Source: an uncultured Haliea sp. (GTDB lineage: Bacteria > Pseudomonadota > Gammaproteobacteria > Pseudomonadales > Halieaceae). Taken from it: a stretch of DNA of 64,000 bases. Below the pieces are notes generated by a model. It saw only the letters and a program-made list of their open reading frames with translations. It did no database searches and was not told the origin of the DNA. How positions within the stretch are numbered: position 1 is the first letter of the stretch; the number at the start of each line of letters is the position of its first letter. The DNA lies in the NCBI GenBank assembly GCA_913061145.1, contig CAJXUQ010000011.1, forward strand, positions 1 through 64,000, read 5' to 3'. The position numbers were made by a program, and so were the translations under genes. This document shows, one piece after another, positions 53,034 through 63,508 of this stretch.

Positions 53034-53928
53034 TGCTCAGCACCCCGTCCTGGTCCAGCAGCTGTCGCAGATACAGGCCGTAGCCACTTTTTTCCAGCGG
53101 CGCGGCCAGCGCCAGCAATTTTTCCGCATCGATGTAGCCCATACGGTAGGCCACTTCCTCGGGACAGGCGATTTTCAGGCCCTGGCGCTCTTCGACCACG
53201 CGAATGAAGTTGGCCGCGTCCAGCAGCGAATTGTGTGTGCCGGTGTCCAGCCACGCAGTACCGCGGCTCATCACCTCCACCCGCAGGTCGCCGCGCGCCA
53301 GATACGCCTTGTTGACATCGGTGATCTCGAGCTCGCCGCGGGCGGACGGGCGGATCCCCCGGGCAATATCCACGACATCATTGTCGTAAAAGTAGAGGCC
53401 GGTCACGGCGTAGTGGGAGCGGGGCCGCGCCGGCTTCTCCTCAATGTCCACGGCAACGCCCTGGGCGTTGAAGCTCACCACCCCGTACCGTTCCGGGTCC
53501 TGCACGTAGTAGGCAAACACCGAGGCGCCGGACTGGCTCTGGGCCGCGTTGCGCAGGCTCTGGGTGAAGCCGCCGCCGTAGAAAATGTTGTCGCCCAGCA
53601 CCAGGGCACAGGGGCTGTCGCCGATGAATTCAGCACCCAGCAGGAAGGCCTGGGCCAGCCCGTCCGGACTGGGCTGCACGGTGTACTGGATATTGATGCC
53701 CCACTGCCGACCGTCCGCCAGCAGGTCGCTGAATGCCGCCTGGTCGCGGGGTGTGGTGATCACCAGGATATCCCGGATACCGGCGAGCATCAGTGTTGCC
53801 AGCGGGTAGTAGATCATGGGTTTGTCATACACCGGCATCAATTGCTTGCTCACCGTGCTGGTGAGGGGGTGCAGGCGGGTGCCCGAACCGCCGGCAAGAA
53901 TGATGCCCTTGTACTGAGTAGCGGCCAT
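53023..53928 (-). CDS. rmlA: Glucose-1-phosphate thymidylyltransferase
   Basis: First step of dTDP-rhamnose synthesis, 301 residues. It shows the nucleotide loop [40 protein letters not shown], and [16 protein letters not shown]. The ATG at 53928 fits the usual N-terminus; the frame continues to 53979 but that part is not conserved in the family. It is divergent from the GT4 gene. Confidence 0.96.
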   Translation of the reverse strand: MAATQYKGIILAGGSGTRLHPLTSTVSKQLMPVYDKPMIYYPLATLMLAGIRDILVITTPRDQAAFSDLLADGRQWGINIQYTVQPSPDGLAQAFLLGAEFIGDSPCALVLGDNIFYGGGFTQSLRNAAQSQSGASVFAYYVQDPERYGVVSFNAQGVAVDIEEKPARPRSHYAVTGLYFYDNDVVDIARGIRPSARGELEITDVNKAYLARGDLRVEVMSRGTAWLDTGTHNSLLDAANFIRVVEERQGLKIACPEEVAYRMGYIDAEKLLALAAPLEKSGYGLYLRQLLDQDGVLSNDL

Positions 53929-54156
53929 ACCTGATCCGGTCTTTTGAAAAGCCGCGATTATACGGGAAAAGGCGGCCAATTGACGATAAGGCGCGGCGAT
54001 CAGAGCCGTTCGCGAACGCCGGGACTGGCCTCCTGCCCCGCGAGACTGCTAGAATCGGGTCGTCGCCAGCCACGTCTGCGGCGACAGCGATGGGCCCCTG
54101 GCCCGACCTCCAACGGTACAGGAAGAGGCGCCGTCATCAGGCAGCTTGATACAGTA

Positions 54157-55458
54157 GTGAGCGATTCCGCTGCAGCCGCAAGCGTCGACACCGCCTGCCC
54201 GCCAGCACCCGTGGGGAAAGCCCTGCGTCCGCTGCGCATCGCGCTGCTCGGCTATCGCAGCAAGCCCCATGCCGGTGGGCAGGGGGTCTACATCAAGTAC
54301 CTGAGCAAGGCACTGGTCGACATGGGCCACACGGTCGATGTGATTTCCGGTCCACCCTACCCTGAGCTCGACCCGCGCGTCCGCCTGATTCAGCTGCCCA
54401 GCCTGGACCTGTTCGAGAACGGGCTGGGGTCGCTGCGCCCGCGACACCTGCGCTCGCTGAGCAACATCATCGAGTGGCTGAGCAAATTGACGGGGGGCTT
54501 TGCCGAGCCCTACACCTTCGGTCGCCGCGCCGTGAAGTACCTGCGCCGGCATCGTGGCGATTACGACCTGATTCACGACAACCAGAGCCTCAGCTACGGC
54601 ATGCTGCAGCTGCAGGACATGGGCCTGCCGCTGGTGACCACGGTGCACCACCCCATCACCAGCGACCTGCGCATTGCCCTGGCCGCCGCGCCGCGCCTCT
54701 ACCAGCGCCTGCTGATTCGTCGCTGGCACTCGTTCCTGCGCATGCAGCAGAAAGTCATCACGCGTCTGCACCATGTGGTGACGGTGTCGGACTGCTCGCG
54801 GCAGGACATTGCCCGGGATTTTGGTTTGCAGCCCGCGGGCATTGCGCTGGTGCACAACGGCATAGACACGGCGGAGTTCCGCCCCCTGCCGGAGGTCGAG
54901 CGCCGACCGCTGCGGCTGATGGCGACGTCGTCCGCTGATGCGCCCCTCAAGGGGCTGCGCTACCTGCTGCTGGCCTGTGCGCGCCTGCTGCCGCGCTACC
55001 CCGAGTTGGAACTGCTGCTGGTGAGCAAGCCCGAACCCGGTGGGCGCACCGAGCGACTGATCGAGCGCCTGGGAATCGGTCCACATATCCGCTTCGTCAA
55101 CGGTATCAGTACCAGCGACATGGTGCGCTACTACGCCGAGGCGAGCATCGCGGTCGTGCCCTCTATCTACGAGGGGTTCGGCCTGCCCGCTGGCGAGGCC
55201 ATGGCCTGTGGCGTGCCGGTGATCTCCACCAACGGTGGCGCACTGCCGGAAGTGGTGGGCGATGCCGGTGTGCTGGTACCGGTGCGGGATGCCGAGGCTC
55301 TCGCCGAGGCCATCGACAGCCTGCTGCAGGACCCGCAGCGTCGGGCCAGGCTGGGTGCCGCCGGGCGCCAGCGCATCCTCGAAGCGTTCAGCTGGGAGGT
55401 GTGCGCCCGCGACATGGACGCCTACTACCGCAAAGTGATCGCCGATGCAGACCGTTGA
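54157..55458 (+). CDS. Glycosyltransferase family 4 protein
   Basis: GT-B retaining glycosyltransferase, about 433 residues. The N-terminal domain starts RIALLGYRSKPHAGGQGVYI with the glycine-rich acceptor loop; the C-terminal donor domain has VHNGIDTAEFRP and the sugar-nucleotide E-x7-E motif region EGFGLPAGEAMACGVPV. The start is uncertain: no ATG fits, the GTG at 54157 is the last plausible start before the domain, and it has no good ribosome site. It overlaps the next gene by 14 bases. Donor could be dTDP-rhamnose from the adjacent cluster (inference). Confidence 0.88.
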   Translation: MSDSAAAASVDTACPPAPVGKALRPLRIALLGYRSKPHAGGQGVYIKYLSKALVDMGHTVDVISGPPYPELDPRVRLIQLPSLDLFENGLGSLRPRHLRSLSNIIEWLSKLTGGFAEPYTFGRRAVKYLRRHRGDYDLIHDNQSLSYGMLQLQDMGLPLVTTVHHPITSDLRIALAAAPRLYQRLLIRRWHSFLRMQQKVITRLHHVVTVSDCSRQDIARDFGLQPAGIALVHNGIDTAEFRPLPEVERRPLRLMATSSADAPLKGLRYLLLACARLLPRYPELELLLVSKPEPGGRTERLIERLGIGPHIRFVNGISTSDMVRYYAEASIAVVPSIYEGFGLPAGEAMACGVPVISTNGGALPEVVGDAGVLVPVRDAEALAEAIDSLLQDPQRRARLGAAGRQRILEAFSWEVCARDMDAYYRKVIADADR

Positions 55459-56161
55459 TTTTCGCTATTTTCCCCTGCAGCCTGGCGATCGCGTACTCGA
55501 CCTGGGCTGTGGTGAGGGTCGGCACGTGATTGCCGCGTATGCGGCTGCGCCGGTGCAGGCGGTGGGTGTCGATCTGTCCCATCGGGACCTGTGTACGGCA
55601 CAGGCCCGGGCCGCGGAATTCCTGCAGCCTGGTGAGTCTGGTAAGCAGCTGGACCTCGCTCAGGCCTCTGCGCTCTGCCTGCCCTTCCCCGATGCCAGTT
55701 TCGATAAAGTCATCTGCTCTGAGGTGCTGGAGCATATCCCGGATTACCGTGCCGCTCTGGTGGAAATCCGCCGGGTGCTGAAGCCCGGTGGGCTGCTGTG
55801 CGTGAGTGTGCCCCGGCGCTGGCCGGAGCGGCTCTGCTGGCTGCTGAGCAAGCGCTATCACCAGACCCCGGGCGGACACCTGCGTATATTTCGCGCCGAC
55901 ACCCTGCGGGCGGAGATCGAGCGTGGCGGTTTCATCGGGTTTCATCGCCACGGTGCCCACGCGCTGCACGCACCCTACTGGTGGCTGCGTTGCCTGTTCT
56001 GGCGCGAGGGCGAACAGCAGTGGCTGGTGCGCCAGTACCACCGCCTGCTGGTCTGGGACCTGCTGCAGGCGCCGCGGTTGACCCGCACACTGGAGCGCTG
56101 GTTGAACCCGCTACTGGGCAAGAGTGTCGTGTTGTATTTCCGCGCAGAGGCCGGCCAATGA
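55445..56161 (+). CDS. Class I SAM-dependent methyltransferase
   Basis: Methyltransferase of 238 residues with Methyltransf_11 features: VLDLGCGEGRHV (motif I), GVDLSH (motif II), LPFPDASFDKVICSEVLEHI, and RRVLKPGGLLCVSVPR. Sandwiched between a GT4 and a toroid protein with overlaps at both ends (14 and 4 bases), it is clearly cotranslated. It may methylate a sugar or lipid-linked glycan made by the GT4 (inference). Confidence 0.88.
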   Translation: MQTVDFRYFPLQPGDRVLDLGCGEGRHVIAAYAAAPVQAVGVDLSHRDLCTAQARAAEFLQPGESGKQLDLAQASALCLPFPDASFDKVICSEVLEHIPDYRAALVEIRRVLKPGGLLCVSVPRRWPERLCWLLSKRYHQTPGGHLRIFRADTLRAEIERGGFIGFHRHGAHALHAPYWWLRCLFWREGEQQWLVRQYHRLLVWDLLQAPRLTRTLERWLNPLLGKSVVLYFRAEAGQ

Positions 56162-57234
56162 GCGGCCTGTACCTCAGTCGAGGCCTGTTTCCGCAGGAGT
56201 TCCTACGCCCCACGGTCGAGTACCTGCTGAACAGCCAGCGGCCCAGCGGCGAAATCCCCTGGTTCGATGGCGGCTACACGGATCCCTGGGATCACGTTGA
56301 AGCGGCCATGGGGCTGTCGATTGGGGGTGAATACGGGGCGGCCGTGAGCGCCTATCGCTGGCTCGCCGCGCGCCAGCTGGCGGATGGCAGCTGGTGGGCG
56401 TCTTACCGCGGCGATGTCGTGGACAATGACCACCGGCGGGAAACCAATTTCGTCGCGTATGTGGCGACCGGTGTCTGGCATCATTTTCTGATTACCGAAG
56501 ATCGGGATTTCCTGCAGGAGATGTGGCCCACGGTGGAGCGCGCCGTGCGCTTTGTGCTGGCACTGCAGGGCCCCCAGGGCGAGATTGACTGGGCGGTCAA
56601 CAGCGCCGGGGAACCGCTGCGCGATGCCCTGGTCACCGGCTGCAGTTCAATCTACAAAAGCCTGGAGTGCGCAATCAACATTGCCGTGACACTGGGCGAG
56701 CCGCGACCGGCCTGGGTTGCCGCCCGCGCCGCGCTGGGCACCGCGCTGCGCCAGCGGCCGGAACGCTTCGACCGCAGCTGGGAGAGCAAGGCCCGCTTTT
56801 CCATGGACTGGTTCTATCCCGTGTTGTCCGGCGCCATCAGCGGGTCCGCCGCACGCGCGCGGCTGGCGGCGCGCTGGGAGGAGTTTGTGCACCCGGGCCT
56901 GGGCTGCCGCTGCGTGTCGGATCAGCCCTGGGTGACCGTGGCCGAGTCCTGTGAACTGGTGATGGCGCTGCTGGCGGCGGGCGATCATGCGCGCGCCGTC
57001 GAGCTGTATAGCTGGCTGCACCAGTGGCGCTCCGATGACGGTGCCTACTGGACAGGCTATCAGTTCGTGGAGGACCTGCTCTGGCCGGACGAACAGCCGA
57101 CCTGGACTGCCGCCGCGGTTCTGCTGGCGGCGGACGCCCTCACCGGGCATACCGCCGCCGCCAGGCTGTTCACATCCGTGCAGTTGCTGCCAGATGCGGA
57201 GGGTGTGGCGACCCGGGCGCGTCGCGACCAGTAG
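56158..57234 (+). CDS. Alpha/alpha-toroid protein (annotated 'prenyltransferase-like' in relatives)
   Basis: Soluble protein of 358 residues, all-helical. Repeated motifs QRPSGEIPW, QLADGSWW, QGPQGEIDW and DDGAYWTGY follow the Q-x3-G-x-W pattern of toroid folds shared by terpene cyclases, prenyltransferases and some glycosidases. No DXDD or prenyl-diphosphate motif is visible, so true terpene chemistry is doubtful; conserved acids around DPWDHVEAAMGL suggest a glycosidase-like or sugar-binding role. ATGA overlap with the methyltransferase shows tight coupling. Function unknown. Confidence 0.7.
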   Translation: MSGLYLSRGLFPQEFLRPTVEYLLNSQRPSGEIPWFDGGYTDPWDHVEAAMGLSIGGEYGAAVSAYRWLAARQLADGSWWASYRGDVVDNDHRRETNFVAYVATGVWHHFLITEDRDFLQEMWPTVERAVRFVLALQGPQGEIDWAVNSAGEPLRDALVTGCSSIYKSLECAINIAVTLGEPRPAWVAARAALGTALRQRPERFDRSWESKARFSMDWFYPVLSGAISGSAARARLAARWEEFVHPGLGCRCVSDQPWVTVAESCELVMALLAAGDHARAVELYSWLHQWRSDDGAYWTGYQFVEDLLWPDEQPTWTAAAVLLAADALTGHTAAARLFTSVQLLPDAEGVATRARRDQ

Positions 57235-57241
57235 TTGCGGT

Positions 57242-57859
57242 TTACAGGCGGCGCAGTACCGCCAGGCTCTCGACCTGTTCACACAGCACAAATAAACCGG
57301 ATTGCAGGGCCAGTCGGTAGACGGCCCGCGGGGCCTGGCCGCCTTTGGCTGCGTCGGCGTACACATCGTGAATCGCCAGGATACCGCCGCGCCGGATGTG
57401 GCCTGCCCAGCAGCGGTAGTCGGTGAGTGCCGCATCGAGGCTGTGCCCACCGTCAATGAACACCATGGCGAGCGGTGTTTGCCAGTGGCGGGCGGCGGCG
57501 GCAGACCCCGCAACCACCGGCACTACGGTGTCGTCCAGGCCGGCGCGCTCGATGTTGCGGCGGAATTCCCGGAAGGTATCCACCCGTGCGATATCGGCGT
57601 CGTACAGCGCCGGGTCGTGAAACATTTCCCCACGCTGGTGTTCCTCGGACCCGCGATGGTGGTCCAGGGCAAAGACGGTGCTGCCGTTTTCCTGTGCCGC
57701 CAGCCCCAGGTACAGGGTCGATTTGCCGCAATAACTGCCGATCTCAAGGAGTGGCCCGGCGCTACTGCTGGACTGCGCCCAGCGGTACAGCGCCTGCGCC
57801 TCGTCCGGGTGCAGGAAGCCTTTGATCTGGTCGATGTCGGCGGGCAGTTGCGCTGGCAT
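57242..57859 (-). CDS. Class I SAM-dependent methyltransferase (Methyltransf_24 type)
   Basis: Protein of about 205 residues. LLEIGSYCGKSTLYLG is the SAM loop; FALDHHRGSEEHQRG and AMVFIDGGHSLDAALTDY are typical of the Methyltransf_24/cephalosporin-hydroxylase-like group. The ATG at 57859 avoids overlap with tolC (stop at 57900) but has no clear ribosome site. It is convergent with the toroid gene, seven bases apart, and probably read through from tolC. Confidence 0.82.
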   Translation of the reverse strand: MPAQLPADIDQIKGFLHPDEAQALYRWAQSSSSAGPLLEIGSYCGKSTLYLGLAAQENGSTVFALDHHRGSEEHQRGEMFHDPALYDADIARVDTFREFRRNIERAGLDDTVVPVVAGSAAAARHWQTPLAMVFIDGGHSLDAALTDYRCWAGHIRRGGILAIHDVYADAAKGGQAPRAVYRLALQSGLFVLCEQVESLAVLRRL

Positions 57860-57899
57860 GGCTGGCGCGGCGTCACGGCGAGGCCGCGACGCCGGATCC

Positions 57900-59321
57900 T
57901 CAGGGGGTGCTGCTGGCGGTCGGGGCGGGCGGCGGCTCCAGCGACTCGTCCAGGCGGTAGACATCCTCCGGGCTCAGCAGGCCGGCCTGTGCCTTGAGAC
58001 GCATGGTGTTGAGGATATAGTCGTAGCGGCTGTTCGCGTAGTCGCGCTCGGCGGCAAAGAGGGTGTTCTGGGCGTTCAGCACGTCAACCACGTTGCGCGT
58101 GCCGACTTCGTAGCCAGCCTGGGTGGCATCCAGGGCGCTTTTCGACGAAACGATGGCCTGCGCGCGAGCAGCAACACGGGATACGTCACTGATCACGGTC
58201 ATGTGCAGGGAGCGGGCATCCGTGACCGTCGTACGGGCCAGGTTGATACGGTTTTCCCGTGCCGCGTTGAACTCCTGGGCCGCCTTGCGCCGGTTGGAAC
58301 TCACGGCGCCGCCGCTGTAGAGCGGGACATCCAGGCGGATCTGCCACAGGCTCTCGTCCAGTTCGCTGTCCGGCGAGGTTTCAAAGCCCGTGGCGGGTGT
58401 CCGCGTCAGGTTGCCCTCGGTGTCGTAGTCGGAGTAGCTGTAACTGCCGCTGATGCGGGGTGCGTGCTCCATCTGGTTGGCCTTGGCCAGCTGGCGCGCG
58501 GCTTCTTCAGCATAGCGGGACGCCTGCAGGCTGAAGTTGTTTTCCAGCGCGAACTCCACCCAGACAGCGCGGTCTGCGGGCTCGGGCGGTTTCACGGCGA
58601 AATCATCCTTGAGCACGTTGAGCTCGCCGTGTGCGCGGCCGGTCAATACCGACAAACGCTCCAGCGCTACGGAGACATTGTTCTCATCGACAATCCGGTT
58701 CACTTGGGCGAGGTCGCGTGCGGCCTGCGCCTCATAGACATCGGTGATGGCGATCAGGCCCACTTCGAAGCGCTGCTGGGTCTGCTCCAGCTGCCGCTCG
58801 AAGGCTTTCTCCGCGGCGCGCGATGCGGCGAGGTTGTCCTGGGCGCGCAGTACCAGCAGGTAGGCCTCGGCCACCCGTACAATCAAGTTCTGCTGGTTGG
58901 CGGCAAAGGTGGCCTCCGCCTGCTTGGTGAACTCCCGGCCCGACTGGAAGGTGAACCAGGCCGGCAGGTCGAACAGGGGCTGGTTGAGGCTGACTTCGTA
59001 GCCGTCGCGGGTGGTATCGATATCCGTAACGGTCTGTATCGTTTCCAGGCCACCGCCGAGCCCGCCGTCCACGGCGAAGCTCTCGTCGGTCGAGCTGCGG
59101 TCGACGTCGGTATAATTGTAGTTGGCATTCACTTGCGGCAAGAGCCGCGACAGGCCGAGCTTCTCCGTTTCCAGATTGGCTTTGTACTGTGCTTCTTCAG
59201 CCTTCAGTTGCGCGTCGTTGGCCAGCGCCAGCTCGTAAATATCGCGCAGGGACTCCGCCCCGGCGGGAGCGGTACTCGCAAAGAGCGCCAGCGCCAGCAA
59301 TGCGGCTCCTGTCTTTCTCAT
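57900..59321 (-). CDS. tolC: TolC family outer membrane channel
   Basis: Outer-membrane efflux and secretion duct, 473 residues. A signal peptide (about 1-22, APAGA/ES) is followed by the standard SLRDIYELALANDAQLKA helix, two repeats of long helices with beta strands, and YEVGTRNVVDVLNAQNTLFAAERDYANSRYDYIL in outline, the canonical TolC end. The neighbourhood with DUF1249 and cpdA on the opposite strand matches gammaproteobacterial tolC rather than an operon-specific channel. Confidence 0.94.
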   Translation of the reverse strand: MRKTGAALLALALFASTAPAGAESLRDIYELALANDAQLKAEEAQYKANLETEKLGLSRLLPQVNANYNYTDVDRSSTDESFAVDGGLGGGLETIQTVTDIDTTRDGYEVSLNQPLFDLPAWFTFQSGREFTKQAEATFAANQQNLIVRVAEAYLLVLRAQDNLAASRAAEKAFERQLEQTQQRFEVGLIAITDVYEAQAARDLAQVNRIVDENNVSVALERLSVLTGRAHGELNVLKDDFAVKPPEPADRAVWVEFALENNFSLQASRYAEEAARQLAKANQMEHAPRISGSYSYSDYDTEGNLTRTPATGFETSPDSELDESLWQIRLDVPLYSGGAVSSNRRKAAQEFNAARENRINLARTTVTDARSLHMTVISDVSRVAARAQAIVSSKSALDATQAGYEVGTRNVVDVLNAQNTLFAAERDYANSRYDYILNTMRLKAQAGLLSPEDVYRLDESLEPPPAPTASSTP

Positions 59322-59522
59322 CCTGAATCCTCTGTCGTGCTTCTGCAGTAGCGTGTGCGAGTGTAGCAGCCCGGGCGGTTCTCCGCATGCGTTAACCGGG
59401 TCGCAAAACCGGTAATATACTCACGGTTTTCAACGAGACAAGTGCTACACTCGGCGCTTTTACCGCGTCTGCACACGCCGGTGCTATACCAGTAGCCGGT
59501 TTTTTGCGGGCACAGGAAACAG

Positions 59523-59984
59523 ATGATGGCAGTGCAGCGGGCCCGCAAGCGCCCCTTCAAAATGGATCTCAAGCGCCTGCACGCGCTGTGCGAGGCGAAC
59601 TATGCGCGCCTGCTGCGTCTGTTCCCGGATTATGAACAGGCCAACACGCGCGAGTTTGCGCTGGGCGCCGCCCGCGTAAGGCTGGAAGTGCTGGAGCGTA
59701 GCCGCTACACCACGTTTTTTCGCCTGCATCAGCTACACGGGGAAGACCGCTGGCTGCGCCGGCTGGTGATCGACGTGCGCGCCTATCATGACGCGGGCAT
59801 GCTAGAAGTAGGCGCGTTCCAGTCCCAGAGCCGCATTCAGGCGCGCTACAGTTACCCCAACAAGCAGATGTTCCAGCAGGACGAAAAGTTGCAGCAGAAT
59901 GAGTTCCTCGGCGACTGGCTGGCCCACTGCCAGGCCAATGGCCTGGGGCAGTTGCCCGCCTCCACACCGGGCAATGTACGCTGA
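59523..59984 (+). CDS. DUF1249 (YqiB-like) protein
   Basis: Conserved cytosolic protein of 153 residues; function unknown. Typical segments are MDLKRLHALCEANYARLLRLF, TTFFRLHQ, VRAYHDAGMLEVGAFQ and RYSYPNKQMFQQDEK. It always tends to lie beside cpdA in gammaproteobacteria. AGGA six bases before the ATG at 59523. The usual nudF gene between tolC and this gene is absent. Confidence 0.9.
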   Translation: MMAVQRARKRPFKMDLKRLHALCEANYARLLRLFPDYEQANTREFALGAARVRLEVLERSRYTTFFRLHQLHGEDRWLRRLVIDVRAYHDAGMLEVGAFQSQSRIQARYSYPNKQMFQQDEKLQQNEFLGDWLAHCQANGLGQLPASTPGNVR

Positions 59985-59990
59985 GCGCTG

Positions 59991-60836
59991 ATGGCGATGG
60001 TCGAGATCAAGCGCCAGACTGTTCCCGTAGCCGACGACGTGGTGCGCCTGCTGCAGTTGACCGATACGCATCTCTGTCGTGAACGCGGCGGCGAGCTGCT
60101 GGGTATGGATACCGACCACTCACTGCAGGCGGTGATCGACCTCGCCCTGCGGGAACGGCCGCGGGTCGACGCCGTGCTGGGCACCGGTGATATGTCCAAC
60201 CATGGCTTCCTGGAGGCCTATCAGCGCCTGCGAGGCTATTTCGAGCGCTTTGCCGCGCCGCAGTTCTGGCTGCCGGGCAACCACGACGACCGTGCCCGCA
60301 TGGCCGCGGTGGACACGACGGGCGCCCTGCTCAGCAACGACATCCGCCTGGGGCGCTGGCAGCTGGTCATGCTCGATTCCCAGGTGCCCGGTGAGGTGGG
60401 TGGTCATCTGGGCGCAGAGCAGCTGGCGCTGCTGCGTGAGACCCTGGCACTGGCGGCGGCAGAGGGTCTGTTCAGCCTCATCTGCCTGCACCATCATCCG
60501 CTGCCCATTGGCTGCCACTGGCTCGATGAACAGCGGGTCGCTGATGCTGATGCCCTGTTCGACGTGCTTGCAGAGTACGCCGGCGTGCGCGGCGTACTCT
60601 GGGGTCATGTGCACCAGGAGGTCGACCGCATGTGGCGGGGATTACGCCTGCTGGGGTCACCTTCCACCTGTGTGCAATTTGCGCCTGACAGCGACAATTT
60701 TCGCGCGGATACGCTGCCGCCGGGTTACCGCTGGCTGGAACTGCATGCCGATGGCCGCATTGACACCGGGGTTTCCCGTGTCTGGGACGTTGCGTTCACG
60801 GTAGACCTGAACCGCGGCGGTTATCTGCAGGATTAG
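59991..60836 (+). CDS. cpdA: 3',5'-cyclic AMP phosphodiesterase CpdA
   Basis: Calcineurin-like metallophosphoesterase of 281 residues that hydrolyses cAMP. The dimetal site is complete: D25-T-H27, GD at 66-67, GNHDD at 96-100, the LHHHPLP histidine and GHVHQE near the C-terminus. Context between DUF1249 and parE is the standard cpdA locus. It starts seven bases after DUF1249. Confidence 0.94.
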   Translation: MAMVEIKRQTVPVADDVVRLLQLTDTHLCRERGGELLGMDTDHSLQAVIDLALRERPRVDAVLGTGDMSNHGFLEAYQRLRGYFERFAAPQFWLPGNHDDRARMAAVDTTGALLSNDIRLGRWQLVMLDSQVPGEVGGHLGAEQLALLRETLALAAAEGLFSLICLHHHPLPIGCHWLDEQRVADADALFDVLAEYAGVRGVLWGHVHQEVDRMWRGLRLLGSPSTCVQFAPDSDNFRADTLPPGYRWLELHADGRIDTGVSRVWDVAFTVDLNRGGYLQD

Positions 60837-60892
60837 TCGCCAGACGGGCGCCAGACCGCGCTGCTGGGTTACAATGCAGCCCGCCCGACTAA

Positions 60893-62812
<1,920 letters not shown>

Positions 62813-62912
62813 GGCGCCGCACTCCGCCGACCTTGCGAGTGAACTGACAGCGGTATCTGTACTCAAATCGCTTATAGTAGGGTCAGCGCAACATGATGAT
62901 GGAGGTGAGGTG

Positions 62913-63503
62913 ATGAATTCGATCTGCAAGGGGCTGCTTGTCGCGGCCATGCTGCTGGGCAGTGCACTGGCCCAGGCGCAGTGGGAACTGGATAACAGCC
63001 GTTCCAGCCTGGATTTCCTGTCGATCAAGAACGACGCGATTGCCGAGAGTCACCACTTCACGTCTCTGGTGGGATTCGTCAGCGCTGAAGGGCAGGTGCA
63101 GGTGGGCATTGATCTCGACAGCGTGGAAACCCTGATCCCCATTCGCAATGAACGCATGCGCGAGCTGCTGTTCAAGACCGCGCAGTTTCCCGCGGCGAAC
63201 ATCGCCGCCAACGTGTCACCGGAAGTGCTCGCCATCGTGACGGACGGTGGTGTGGTGTCCACGGATATCGAAGTGCTGCTGACGCTGCACGGCACCGAGG
63301 CCAAGCTGTCCGTGCCCGTGCTGGTCACCGGGACCGAAGGCGGCCTGTTGCGGGTGATCAGCGCCCGGCCGGTAGTGGTCAACGCGGAGACCTTCGGCCT
63401 GGCTGACGGTGTGCGTGCGCTGCAATCCGTCGCCGGCCTGAACGCCATCAGCACGGCAGTACCGGTCACCTTCAACCTGGTCTTCGTGCCGGCCGGCGCC
63501 TGA
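62913..63503 (+). CDS. YceI family periplasmic protein
   Basis: Secreted lipocalin-like protein of 196 residues with a signal peptide ending at LAQAQ. It opens WELDNSRSSLDFLSIKNDAIAESHHF, the YceI pattern, with later RMRELLFKTAQFPAA; members bind isoprenoid-type lipids. GGAGG at 62901-62905 fixes the ATG at 62913. A TATAGT at 62873-62878 is a possible -10 box, so it may have its own promoter after parE. Confidence 0.9.
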   Translation: MNSICKGLLVAAMLLGSALAQAQWELDNSRSSLDFLSIKNDAIAESHHFTSLVGFVSAEGQVQVGIDLDSVETLIPIRNERMRELLFKTAQFPAANIAANVSPEVLAIVTDGGVVSTDIEVLLTLHGTEAKLSVPVLVTGTEGGLLRVISARPVVVNAETFGLADGVRALQSVAGLNAISTAVPVTFNLVFVPAGA

Positions 63504-63508
63504 CGTCC

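Noticed and set aside
56158-57234. Terpene cyclase or squalene-hopene cyclase
   Set aside because: Only 358 residues, about half the length of a squalene-hopene cyclase, and no DXDD motif; only the toroid repeats are shared.
51683-57964. Genomic island or phage-borne surface-polysaccharide locus
   Set aside because: No integrase, transposase, tRNA boundary or clear composition shift; GC content looks like the neighbours.
59322-59522. Possible TPP riboswitch or small RNA beside tolC
   Set aside because: No thi-box core and no thiC gene nearby; the CCGG repeats before the T-run at 59500-59505 give only a weak 4-6 bp stem.
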